Of a DNA stretch of 64,000 bases, positions 33,582-41,710 are shown piece by piece. The first letter of the stretch is position 1. Each line of letters opens with the position of its first letter. Source of the DNA: Achromobacter marplatensis (GTDB taxonomy: Bacteria > Pseudomonadota > Gammaproteobacteria > Burkholderiales > Burkholderiaceae_B). The notes below the pieces were generated by a model, which saw only the letters and a list, made by a program, of their open reading frames with translations, made no database searches and was not told the DNA's origin. The stretch spans positions 62,001 through 126,000 of the forward strand of contig NZ_NJIG01000006.1 in the NCBI RefSeq assembly GCF_002209535.1, written 5' to 3'. Made by a program: the position numbers and the translations under genes.

Positions 33582-34553
33582 ATGATTTCTTTCCGATTGA
33601 TTGCCGGGCTGGCGTTGAGCCTGGCGGCCTTCACGAGCGCACAGGCTGCCGATTCCTATCCCGCGCGTCCCATCCGCCTGATCGCCACCTTTGGCCCGGG
33701 CAGCTCCATCGACATCATTGCTCGCCTGGTCGCCAAGCCTTTGGGCGAGCAACTCGGCCAGCCCGTGATCGTCGAGAACAAGTCCGGGGCCGGCGGAGAC
33801 CTGGGCACCGACCTCGTCGCCAAGTCCGCCAAGGATGGCTACACCATCGGCTTCGCCTCCGCCGGGCCGATCACGGTCAATCCCAATGCGCGCAGCAGGA
33901 TGCCCTATGACCCGCTCAAAGACCTGACGCCCGTCGCCCTGGTGGCGACGGGCCCGAACGTCATCCTGGTCAACGCCTCGATTCCGGTAACGAACCTGAA
34001 AGAATTGATCGCCTACATCAAGGCTAATCCGAACAAGGTCAATTACGCCTCGGCGGGCGTCGGCACCAGCGGCCATATCGCCGGTGAGTTGTTCCAGCAC
34101 CTGTCCAAGACCGAAATCCTGCACGTGCCCTACAAGGGCAATAGCGATGCCATCACCGACACCCTGGGCGGTCGCACCCAGATGGTCATCAGCGGCGTTC
34201 CGCCCATCCTGTCGTTCGTGAAGTCCGGCCAGCTACGCGCCTTGGCCGTGGCGGACACCAAACGCTCGCCCCTGCTGCCGGACGTTCCCACCGTTGCCGA
34301 AGCCGGCCTGCCGGGCGCGGAAAGCGTCGCCTGGTACGGAATCGTGGCGCCCGCCGGTACGCCGCAGGCCATCCTGGACCGTCTGCACGACGAAATCGTC
34401 AAGGCGGTGAATACCCCGGAAACGCAGGAAAAGTTCGCCAGCCTGGGCGTGGTTCCGTCCACGGACAGCCGCGCGGTCTTCGGCAAGCGCATGACGGATG
34501 AGTACGTGCGCTTCAAGGAGCTCTTCAAGCAGATCAACCTTGTAATGGACTGA
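33582..34553 (+). CDS. Bug-family tripartite tricarboxylate transporter receptor
   Basis: The 323-residue periplasmic binding protein has a signal peptide ending TSAQA (residue 22) and the Bug hallmark SYPARPIRLIATFGPGSSIDI at the mature start, with YNYASAGVGTSGHIAGE-like core elements (here NYASAGVGTSGH). Bug proteins capture carboxylates or amides and are greatly expanded in Bordetella and Achromobacter, usually without their membrane partners nearby; none are present here. GGAG lies upstream of the ATG. It probably captures the pathway's starting compound. Confidence 0.9.
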   Translation: MISFRLIAGLALSLAAFTSAQAADSYPARPIRLIATFGPGSSIDIIARLVAKPLGEQLGQPVIVENKSGAGGDLGTDLVAKSAKDGYTIGFASAGPITVNPNARSRMPYDPLKDLTPVALVATGPNVILVNASIPVTNLKELIAYIKANPNKVNYASAGVGTSGHIAGELFQHLSKTEILHVPYKGNSDAITDTLGGRTQMVISGVPPILSFVKSGQLRALAVADTKRSPLLPDVPTVAEAGLPGAESVAWYGIVAPAGTPQAILDRLHDEIVKAVNTPETQEKFASLGVVPSTDSRAVFGKRMTDEYVRFKELFKQINLVMD

Positions 34554-34560
34554 GGCAATC

Positions 34561-35700
34561 ATGTCGCGTACCGTTATCGTCACTGGGGCCAGCGGGTTGG
34601 TGGGCTCCGCGGCCATCGACTCCTTCCTGAACGCCGGCTGGGAAGTCATCGCCGTCTCCCGGCGGCGTCCGGAGATCATCAGCCAACGGCCGTTCACCCA
34701 TCTGCAGATAGACCTGCAGGACGCCGAGGCCTGCCGTCGCGCCTTCGAGTCCTTGCCGCAAGTCACCCATGTCTTCTATGCGGCCGTCTATGAAAAGCCG
34801 GGCCTCATTGCGGGCTGGCAGGATCCGGAGCAGATGACCACCAACCTGACCATGATCAGGAACGTGATCGAGCCGCTGGCCCGCAGCGGTGGGCTGCGCC
34901 ATGTCACGGTGCTGCAGGGCACCAAGGCCTATGGCGTGCACCTGCACCCCATCCGCATTCCCGCGCGCGAGCGCCAGCCCCGGGACGACCATCCGAACTC
35001 TTACTGGTTCCAGGAAGACTACATTCGCGAAACCGCCGCGCGGTGCGGCTTCGGCTGGACGATATTCCGTCCCACTATCGTGGTCGGCCCCAACGTGGGC
35101 GTGGCCATGAATACCGTGCCAGTCATCGGTGTCTATGCGGCGGTGTGCCGCGCCGAAGGCAAGCCGTTCGGGTATCCCGGGCATATTTCCTATCCGCGCG
35201 AAGCCGTGGATGTGCGTCTCATCGGCGATGCGGGCGTCTGGACCGCGGAGAACCCGCAGTCCTGGAACGAACACTTCAACCTGACTAACGGCGAGGTCTT
35301 CAGTTGGCGCGACCTGTGGCCGTCGCTGACGGAGTTCCTGGGCGTCGAACCTGGTCCGGATCACCCCGTCCGTCTGGCCGATTATCTGCCCAGCCGCGCG
35401 AGGCTGTGGGACGAGATCGTCAAGCGGCATGGCTTGCGCCCTCTGACCATGGCCCAAATCCTGGGTGAATCCCATTATTCCGCCGATGCCCGGTTCGGCT
35501 ACGGCCTGAAAACGCCACCACCCCCGGCCTTTGTCAGCACGGTGAAGATCAAGCAGGCGGGTTTCACGCAGGTCTACGACACCGAGGCGTGCGTCAAGCA
35601 CTGGCTGGAGGTGCTGATGGAGCGCAAGATCATTCCGCCCCGCCCATCGCATGGCGCTTGCGCGCAAACGAACTCGGCGACATCCCGATCGACCGACTGA
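34561..35700 (+). CDS. PRISE-type short-chain reductase (progesterone 5-beta-reductase/iridoid synthase-like)
   Basis: The 379-residue NADPH-dependent protein begins with VIVTGASGLVGSAAIDSF and continues with SRRRPE, where the arginines should bind the NADP phosphate. The motif TVLQGTKAYGVHL and the tyrosine in NSYWFQEDYI match the PRISE group, which reduces the C=C bond of enones. It starts eight bases after the Bug receptor gene, ending the AtuA operon. Its last 24 codons overlap the 3' end of the convergent AraC gene (35630-35700) and look unlike the family, so the natural C-terminus may have been extended. Confidence 0.85.
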   Translation: MSRTVIVTGASGLVGSAAIDSFLNAGWEVIAVSRRRPEIISQRPFTHLQIDLQDAEACRRAFESLPQVTHVFYAAVYEKPGLIAGWQDPEQMTTNLTMIRNVIEPLARSGGLRHVTVLQGTKAYGVHLHPIRIPARERQPRDDHPNSYWFQEDYIRETAARCGFGWTIFRPTIVVGPNVGVAMNTVPVIGVYAAVCRAEGKPFGYPGHISYPREAVDVRLIGDAGVWTAENPQSWNEHFNLTNGEVFSWRDLWPSLTEFLGVEPGPDHPVRLADYLPSRARLWDEIVKRHGLRPLTMAQILGESHYSADARFGYGLKTPPPPAFVSTVKIKQAGFTQVYDTEACVKHWLEVLMERKIIPPRPSHGACAQTNSATSRSTD

Positions 35701-36580
35701 ACGCCGCACTGAATGCGCTGGCGGACTGATACCCGATGGCGTGCGCCACCTCGCCCAGCGACAGGCCGTCATGCCACAGCAGGTCCTTGGCCAACGCCAT
35801 CCGCCACCGCAGCACATATTCCATCGGCGCAACGCCCAGTACCTGCGTGAACCGCGCCGCGAAGGCCGCGCGCGACATGCTGACCTTGGCGGCCAAGTCC
35901 GCAATCGTCCAGCGTCGGGCCACGTCGTCGTGAATATGCCGCAATGCCTGCGATAGGCGCGCATCCGCCAGCCCTGCCAGTAATCCTGCCAGGGGCGCGG
36001 CTTCTTGCGTGGGTGTCCATCGCAACGCCTCGATCAGCATCACTTCGACCAGCCTCACCAGGATGGCGTCGGCGCCCGGTCGCGACTGGGCGGTCTCTTC
36101 GCCAATCGCGCGGGCGATCCAGCCCAGCCGGGCGCTGCCAGGGTCTGACGCCTTGATGTGCACGACAGGGGGCAACAGCCCCACCAATAGCGGCGCGTTC
36201 ACCGGGTCGAACAGGAAATGGCCGCCCAGCATCCGCACCGCGGGTTCCCCGTCGACGGCCCCGTGACGGACCTCGTTGATCTCGCAGACTTCGGCCACGC
36301 GTGGGATCGGGTATTGCAGGGCGTCCAGGTCGCTGCCCATCCGGAAACCCGGGGTCGCGGGCAGCAGTACGTAGTCCCCCGTCTGCATCAGGAAGGGCTC
36401 CGCGCCTTCAAGCGCCAGCCAGCTTGCGCCCGCCGTCATCAGGCCGAAGCTGGGATGGCCGAAAGTGGGGTATTGGACGGCCCAGCGGCCCGCCCCGCTG
36501 ACGAATTTCGACAGCACGGTCCGGGGGCGCAGCAACGCCACGATGGATGCCAGGGGGTCATTATTTAGACGATCTCGCAT
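35630..36580 (-). CDS. AraC-family transcriptional regulator with cupin-like N-terminus
   Basis: The 316-residue regulator has an N-terminal sensing domain (GDYVLLPATPGFRMGSD near residue 70, as in the AraC group with a cupin-type N-terminus). The C-terminal double helix-turn-helix contains WTIADLAAKVSMSRAAFAARF and SLGEVAHAIGYQSASAFSAAF. It is divergent from the SDR gene at 36655, which it probably controls; the 74-base gap should hold both promoters. Its 3' end overlaps the convergent PRISE-type gene by 71 bases. Confidence 0.88.
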   Translation of the reverse strand: MRDRLNNDPLASIVALLRPRTVLSKFVSGAGRWAVQYPTFGHPSFGLMTAGASWLALEGAEPFLMQTGDYVLLPATPGFRMGSDLDALQYPIPRVAEVCEINEVRHGAVDGEPAVRMLGGHFLFDPVNAPLLVGLLPPVVHIKASDPGSARLGWIARAIGEETAQSRPGADAILVRLVEVMLIEALRWTPTQEAAPLAGLLAGLADARLSQALRHIHDDVARRWTIADLAAKVSMSRAAFAARFTQVLGVAPMEYVLRWRMALAKDLLWHDGLSLGEVAHAIGYQSASAFSAAFSRSIGMSPSSFARKRHAMGGAE

Positions 36581-36654
36581 AATTCAAAGACTATACGCTA
36601 TTGGTCGTCTTGGCTGACGCGCCTAGCATGAGGTCTGGATCAACTGGAGCCTCT

Positions 36655-37470
36655 ATGCAAACCGTCCTTATCACCGGCGCCTCGTCCGGCTACGGCCACG
36701 CCACTGCCAACCATTTCCTGCAGCAGGGGTGGAGCGTCATTGCCACCATGCGCCGGCCCGACTCGACCCTGTTTGCGCCGTCCGAACGCTTGCGAGTGGT
36801 GGAACTGGATGTCACCGATGACGCCAGCATCGCGCGCGCCATTCGTGACGGCATCCAGGCCTTTGGCGGGATCGACGCGCTGGTCAACAACGCCGGCATC
36901 GGCCTGTTCTCGGCGGTGGAGGCCACGCCTGCCGCCACCTTCCGCGCCGTGTTCGACACCAACACCTTTGGCGTCATGGCCGTAAGCCAGGCCCTCATTC
37001 CCCATCTGCGCGAACGGGGGGGTGGCGTCATCATCAACGTCACCTCCAGCGTCTGCTTTGCCGGCATGCCGCTGGTGGCGCCGTACGCCGCCAGCAAATG
37101 GGCAGTCGAAGGGTTCACCGAAGCCCTGTTCTACGAGCTTGATGCCGTGGGCGTACGCGTCAAGCTGGTCGAACCGGGCTATGCCCCCAGCACGCGTTTC
37201 ACCGCGAACGTCCAGGACCGGGGAGCAGGCCTTATCCCTCCGGCCTACCAGGCCTACGCCGACCAGTTCATCCAGTCTTTTGCTGACGCGGGCAGCGTGA
37301 CGCTGCCCGAGCACGTTGCCAGCGCCATCTTCGCCGCGGCCAACGACGTGAGTGACCGCCTGCGCTTTCCCGCCGGGCCGGATAGCGAAGCCCTGGCGAA
37401 CGCGCGGTGGAACAGCACGGATGAGCAGTTCCTTACGGGGATGCGGTCGGTGATGCGGATGAAGCGATAG
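36655..37470 (+). CDS. Classical SDR oxidoreductase
   Basis: The 271-residue enzyme carries the nucleotide loop TGASSGYGHA, the NNAG motif (VNNAGIG) and the catalytic Ser and YxxxK pair (NVTSSVCF, then YAASKWA). The ATG at 36655 has GGAG six bases upstream; the TTG at 36601 lies too close to the divergent AraC gene. Only the AraC gene next to it gives context. SDRs controlled by this kind of AraC protein often detoxify aldehydes or ketones, but the substrate is unknown. Confidence 0.88.
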   Translation: MQTVLITGASSGYGHATANHFLQQGWSVIATMRRPDSTLFAPSERLRVVELDVTDDASIARAIRDGIQAFGGIDALVNNAGIGLFSAVEATPAATFRAVFDTNTFGVMAVSQALIPHLRERGGGVIINVTSSVCFAGMPLVAPYAASKWAVEGFTEALFYELDAVGVRVKLVEPGYAPSTRFTANVQDRGAGLIPPAYQAYADQFIQSFADAGSVTLPEHVASAIFAAANDVSDRLRFPAGPDSEALANARWNSTDEQFLTGMRSVMRMKR

Positions 37471-37568
37471 GCGCAACGCGCGGGGGCGGGGGCGTTGGTC
37501 AATGACGTGCTGGGTGTCCTTTGCGCCGAATGCGGAAAGCCCTTCTCCGAATGATCAGTCCCCAATAA

Positions 37569-37599
37569 GCCCGGGACGCCGGTCGGTTTGATCCCGGGC
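37569..37599. other. GC-rich hairpin between SDR and alaA
   Basis: GCCCGGGA (37569-37576) and TCCCGGGC (37592-37599) form a perfect 8-base stem with a 15-base loop, 98 bases after the SDR stop and 151 bases before alaA. There is no T-tract, so it may be a factor-dependent terminator or a leader structure of alaA. Confidence 0.4.
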
Positions 37600-37700
37600 G
37601 CCCGGATGGGCTGTCGCCGCAAACAGTCGGCCGCCCCGGCCCACACCTTTCCGTCAGACGGCTATTATTGGCATCCATCGGGCGATAGAGGTGCTAATCA

Positions 37701-37763
37701 ATGAACGCCCCGACATTGCGAGACAAGAATTTCACGGAAAGAGCCGTCTATGAAGAGCATTAA
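37701..37763 (+). CDS. Possible 20-residue leader peptide overlapping alaA
   Basis: An ATG at 37701 with GAGG upstream opens a 20-codon frame whose TAA at 37761-37763 lies inside the first codons of alaA (start 37750), in another frame. The layout would couple translation of the two. The peptide has no run of one amino acid that would mark a classical attenuator. It may be chance. Confidence 0.3.
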   Translation: MNAPTLRDKNFTERAVYEEH

Positions 37764-39054
37764 AAAATCCAGCAAGCTGGCGCACGTCCTGTACGACATC
37801 CGTGGTCCCATCATGGATCGCGCCAAGCAGATGGAAGACGAAGGCCAGCAGCTCATCAAGCTCAATATCGGCAATCTGGCCGTGTTCGGCTTCGATGCCC
37901 CCGAGGAAGTCCAACAGGACATGATCCGCAACCTGCCCAATTCGGCGGGCTATTCGGACAGCAAGGGCATCTTCGCGGCGCGCAAGGCGGTCATGCACTA
38001 CACCCAGCAGCAGGGCGTGCAGGGTGTGACGCTGGAAGACGTCTATTTGGGCAACGGCGCGTCCGACCTGATTGCGATGGCGACCAACGCGCTGCTGGAC
38101 GATGGCGACGAATTGCTGCTGCCCACGCCCGATTACCCGCTGTGGACGGCGGTGACGAGCCTGTCGGGCGGGACGCCCGTGCATTACCTGTGCGACGAAG
38201 ACAAGGGCTGGATCCCGGACCTGGACGACATACGCGCCAAGATCACGCCGCGCACCAAGGGCATCGTGGTCATCAACCCGAACAACCCGACCGGCGTGCT
38301 CTACCCCGATGACGTGCTGCGGGAAATCATCGCCATCGCGCGCGAACACGGGCTGGTCATCCTGGCCGACGAGGTCTATGACAAGGTGCTGTACGACGAC
38401 GTGCAGCACACCGCGCTGGCAAGCTTGTCGACTGATGTGCTGACGCTGACCTTCAATTCGCTGTCCAAGAGCTACCGCGCCTGCGGGTATCGCGCAGGGT
38501 GGCTGGTGGTCTCGGGTGACAAGCACAGCGCCCGCGACTACATCGAAGGCTTGAACATGCTTGCCAACATGAGGCTGTGCGCAAACGTGCCCGGCCAGTG
38601 GGCAATCCAGACGGCACTGGGCGGCTACCAGAGCATCAATGACCTGGTATGCGAAGGCGGGCGGTTGCGCCGCCAGCGCGACCTGGCCTACGAGTTGATC
38701 ACCGCCATTCCGGGCGTGACTTGCGTCAAGCCGCAGGCTGCGCTGTACATGTTCCCGCGGCTGGACCCGGACGTCTATCCCATCGAGGACGACCGCCAGT
38801 TCTTCCTGCAGCTTCTTGAAGCGACCCGCGTGATGCTGGTGCAGGGCACGGGCTTTAACTGGTCGCGTCCCGACCACTTCCGTATCGTGTTCTTGCCGCA
38901 CGAGCCAGACCTGCGGATCGCCATTGGCCGGATCGCCAAGTTCCTGGAAGACTACCGCGCCAAACAGGGCAAGAAGCTGCCGGCTTCTGCCAATGCCGAG
39001 TCGGCAAAGGACGCCGTCGCGTCGCCCGTGGAATTGGCGGTGGACGCCGATTAA
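37750..39054 (+). CDS. alaA: Alanine-synthesizing aminotransferase (AlaA)
   Basis: The 434-residue PLP enzyme of the class I fold transfers the amino group of glutamate to pyruvate. Motifs visible are the NPNNPTG loop at residues 176-182, ADEVYD at 206-211 and the PLP-binding Lys240 in SLSKSYRACGYRAGW. The opening, SSKLAHVLYDIRGP, is diagnostic for AlaA-type proteins. Family length is about 405; the extra 25 or so residues at the C-terminus are Ala/Lys/Val-rich and probably disordered. A short overlapping upstream frame may affect its translation. Confidence 0.88.
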   Translation: MKSIKKSSKLAHVLYDIRGPIMDRAKQMEDEGQQLIKLNIGNLAVFGFDAPEEVQQDMIRNLPNSAGYSDSKGIFAARKAVMHYTQQQGVQGVTLEDVYLGNGASDLIAMATNALLDDGDELLLPTPDYPLWTAVTSLSGGTPVHYLCDEDKGWIPDLDDIRAKITPRTKGIVVINPNNPTGVLYPDDVLREIIAIAREHGLVILADEVYDKVLYDDVQHTALASLSTDVLTLTFNSLSKSYRACGYRAGWLVVSGDKHSARDYIEGLNMLANMRLCANVPGQWAIQTALGGYQSINDLVCEGGRLRRQRDLAYELITAIPGVTCVKPQAALYMFPRLDPDVYPIEDDRQFFLQLLEATRVMLVQGTGFNWSRPDHFRIVFLPHEPDLRIAIGRIAKFLEDYRAKQGKKLPASANAESAKDAVASPVELAVDAD

Positions 39055-39063
39055 ATGAAGGCC

Positions 39064-39085
39064 GGACCGGCGAGGATGCCGGTCC
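39064..39085. terminator. Hairpin after alaA
   Basis: GGACCGGC (39064-39071) and GCCGGTCC (39078-39085) form a perfect 8-base stem with a 6-base loop, ten bases after the alaA stop. The T-tract is missing, so termination is likely but not certain. The remaining 200 bases before the STN gene hold no gene I can see. Confidence 0.45.
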
Positions 39086-39288
39086 ACCTCTCGCCGCCTG
39101 TCTGGCGGTGGATATCCCCGTATTGACCCCCAGGCGCGAGCGGCGTTCGTTCGCCGCCATCAGCGTAGTCACTGCGTACCCCTTCCCGTGTCACGGTCAA
39201 GTCATCTGGCTGAGCTAGCCTGCTGGCCGGCGTAGCCCTGTCCGGGCGTCCGCCGGCCCATTCCATTTCCCGACGTCCATATCGCGCA

Positions 39289-40032
39289 ATGATAGGTACC
39301 CCGGCACCGCTCAGTGTGTTGGCGCTGGTTGGCGTGTGTCTCCTGTGTTTGGGGATGCCCGTCCTGGCGGGCGGCGCCGCGTCTGCGTCCGCCGCGTCGC
39401 CGGACCGCTTGCGCGGCGAGCGCTATGAATTCGCATTGCCGGCGCAGCCACTGGGCGACAGCCTGGAGGCCATCGGGCGTCTGGCGGGCGTGGCGGTGCT
39501 GGTCGACGAGCGTCACGCGCGGCAACGTGCGCCAGCGCTGTCGGGCCGCCATACGGTCATGGAGGCGCTGCGCCGGCTGCTGGACGGATCGGGGCTGCGC
39601 ATCCGCCAGACAGACGGCGAAGCCATCGTGGTCTACGCGCCGGCCGCCGACGGGACGGCCCGGCAGCCCACGAGCGGCGCGGCCCCGCTGAACGTCGAGG
39701 ACATTCCGGGGGCGCGGGCCGGCGGCGCGGATTTCAGCGGTTATATCGGACGCTTGCAGAAGGCCATCTTGCGCACGCTGTGCGGCAATGCCGCCGCGAA
39801 GCCGGGCGGCTATCGCCTGGCGCTGCAACTGCGGCTGGATGACGGTGGGCATGTGGCGCGGATGCGCCTGCTGGACACGACTGGCAGCGACCGGGTGGAT
39901 ATGGCCGTGACGCGCGCCATCACCGGGATGGATGTCGGGGCGCCGCCGCCTGCGGGCATGCCGCAGCCCGTCTCGGTATTGCTGCTGCCTGGCGGCACCC
40001 ATTGCGCGGCCCCGCGCCGGCCGGCGGAGTGA
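39289..40032 (+). CDS. Periplasmic STN domain plus TonB-C-like domain protein
   Basis: The 247-residue precursor has a hydrophobic signal or anchor (residues 5-28). It is followed by an STN domain (FALPAQPLGDSLEAIGRLAG, then HTVMEALRRLLDGSGL and IRQTDGEAIVVY), the module by which TonB receptors signal to FecR. A low-complexity linker leads to a region like the TonB C-terminal domain: FSGYIGRLQKAILRTL, LQLRLDDGGHVARMRLLDTTGS, then AVTRAI and PVSVLLL. STN and TonB-C domains are rarely joined. The gene sits five bases before the sigma-factor gene, so it is probably the envelope input for the sigma/anti-sigma pair, standing in for the missing receptor. Confidence 0.8.
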   Translation: MIGTPAPLSVLALVGVCLLCLGMPVLAGGAASASAASPDRLRGERYEFALPAQPLGDSLEAIGRLAGVAVLVDERHARQRAPALSGRHTVMEALRRLLDGSGLRIRQTDGEAIVVYAPAADGTARQPTSGAAPLNVEDIPGARAGGADFSGYIGRLQKAILRTLCGNAAAKPGGYRLALQLRLDDGGHVARMRLLDTTGSDRVDMAVTRAITGMDVGAPPPAGMPQPVSVLLLPGGTHCAAPRRPAE

Positions 40033-40036
40033 CCGC

Positions 40037-40585
40037 ATGTCCATGATTTCCGCCGCGCTGCTGCGCCTGCGCCTGATCACCCGCTACGCCGAACTGCGAC
40101 GCAGCCTGGAACGCATCGTCGGATCGCGCGACCAGGCGTCGGCCGCGCTGCATGAAACCTGGTTGCGCCTGGACGTGGCCAAGCCCGCCAGTCCGGTGCT
40201 GAATCCCGATGCCTACCTGCTGCGCATGGCGGCGCGCATCGCCACCGACGATTGGCGGCGCAACCGCGAATTGCTGGGCGACGACGAGCGCGAGGCCTTG
40301 CTGCACGTGGTGGACGAAGCTGCGGACCCGCAGCGGATTGTCGCGGCGCGCCGCGACGTGCGAACGCTTGAGGCGGCCATGGACGAGCTGCCGCCGCGCC
40401 AGCGCGCCATCCTGGCGGCGGCGCGGGTGGACGGACTGCTCAATGCCGAGATCGCGGAACGTTTCCAGATATCGGTGGCCATGGTGAAAAAGGAACTGGC
40501 CGCGGCCATGCGGCATTGCCGCGAACGCCTGGCCGGCACGGAGGCCGTGGCCAATGGCGATCTTGTAGGCCGACGGAAATTCTGA
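40037..40585 (+). CDS. ECF sigma factor, FecI type
   Basis: The 182-residue protein has sigma region 2 (SAALHETWLRLDV, NPDAYLLRMAARIATDDWRR) and region 4 (LPPRQRAILAAARVDGLLNAEIAERFQIS, then VKKELAAAMRHCRE). It should direct RNA polymerase to the giant exoprotein promoter and perhaps its own operon. The ATG at 40037 follows the STN gene stop by four bases, and the FecR gene starts five bases after its own stop, the usual fecI-fecR order. Confidence 0.88.
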   Translation: MSMISAALLRLRLITRYAELRRSLERIVGSRDQASAALHETWLRLDVAKPASPVLNPDAYLLRMAARIATDDWRRNRELLGDDEREALLHVVDEAADPQRIVAARRDVRTLEAAMDELPPRQRAILAAARVDGLLNAEIAERFQISVAMVKKELAAAMRHCRERLAGTEAVANGDLVGRRKF

Positions 40586-40589
40586 CACG

Positions 40590-41564
40590 ATGCTCGGCGC
40601 CATGAACCCTTCAGAAGACCCCGACCGCTTGCGGCGCGAAGCCGAGCAATGGTGGTTGCGCCTGCGCGACCGCGACGCGACGCGCGGCGATGCCGAGGCG
40701 ATGAAGCAATGGCGCGCGCGCAGCCCCTCGCACGCGCGCGCCTGGAACGAGGTGGCGCGCTTGTGGCAGGACATGGATCCGGTACTGCGGCGGGCCGTTA
40801 GTCGCGATCCCGGGCTGACCCATCCTCCCGCCCGGGGCCCGAGCCGGCCGGCCCGCCGGGCGTTCCTGGGGGCGATGGCCGCCGGCGGCGCCGCGGTGGC
40901 GGTGTGGCCGCCGCTGTCCTTGTGGCCGTCATTGCTGGATTTCACCGCGGACTTCCGTACCGGCACGGCGGAGCAGCGCGAGCTTGCGCTGTCGGACCAG
41001 CTACGCGTACAGATGAACACGCAGACGCGCATCAATCAGCGTGGCGCGCAAGCCGGCAACGAGGCCATTGAACTGGTGGCGGGCGAAGCCCAGGTCGAAG
41101 CCGCCGGCAGCGGCGCGCCGGTGGTCGTCTACGCCGGGGCGGGCGCCACGCGCGCACGGCAGGCGCGCTTCAACCTGCGCTATACCGGGCCGCAGGTCTG
41201 CGTCACGTGCTTGCAGGGGGCGGTCCAGGTGGAAGCGGCGGGCGCAATGCAGACTCTGGCGCCAGGCGAGCAGGTGATCTACGACGATACCGGCCTGCAA
41301 CCGGCGCTGGCTGTGGATACCGCGCAAGTGGACGCCTGGCGCACGGGCACGCTCAGTTTTGCAGGGCAGACGCTTGCCGAGGTGGTCGACGAGATCAACC
41401 GTTATCGCGCCGGCCGCGTGCTGGTGCGCAACGCCGACCTGGCTGCCCGGCGTGTGCGCATGCGCTTCGAGATTACCCAGACCGATCTGGCGCTGCACAT
41501 GCTGCGTGACCTGTATGGCGCGCAGCTGACGCGCCTGCCCGGCGGCATTGTGCTGTTGAGCTGA
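40590..41564 (+). CDS. FecR-type anti-sigma factor
   Basis: The 324-residue protein has the cytoplasmic FecR N-terminus that binds the sigma factor (REAEQWWLRLRDRDATRGDAEA, then WRARSPSHARAWNEVARLW). A hydrophobic segment at about 87-112 (RRAFLGAMAAGGAAVAVWPP) would cross the inner membrane or act as a Tat-like signal. The FecR periplasmic domain follows, and the end is STN-like (LAEVVDEINRYRAGRVLV, LHMLRDLYGAQLTRLPGG). It should hold the sigma factor until the envelope signal, probably through the STN protein, releases it. An ATG at 40602 is an alternative start. Confidence 0.88.
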   Translation: MLGAMNPSEDPDRLRREAEQWWLRLRDRDATRGDAEAMKQWRARSPSHARAWNEVARLWQDMDPVLRRAVSRDPGLTHPPARGPSRPARRAFLGAMAAGGAAVAVWPPLSLWPSLLDFTADFRTGTAEQRELALSDQLRVQMNTQTRINQRGAQAGNEAIELVAGEAQVEAAGSGAPVVVYAGAGATRARQARFNLRYTGPQVCVTCLQGAVQVEAAGAMQTLAPGEQVIYDDTGLQPALAVDTAQVDAWRTGTLSFAGQTLAEVVDEINRYRAGRVLVRNADLAARRVRMRFEITQTDLALHMLRDLYGAQLTRLPGGIVLLS

Positions 41565-41710
41565 TCGCGCTGTTACAAAAAAACCCGACGTTTCCGGTAG
41601 CCCTTCCATCGCGTCCTTTCGTCATTGGAGTATGAGCCGCCATCACGCGTCCTGACTGCGCCGATGACGTGCCCGTACTCCCTTGGCTACTCGGATCAGG
41701 ATTGCCCGCT

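Noticed and set aside
30907-35700. Calling the operon an acyclic terpene pathway
   Set aside because: Only the AtuA-like genes match; the geranyl-CoA carboxylase and dehydrogenase genes of that pathway are not here.
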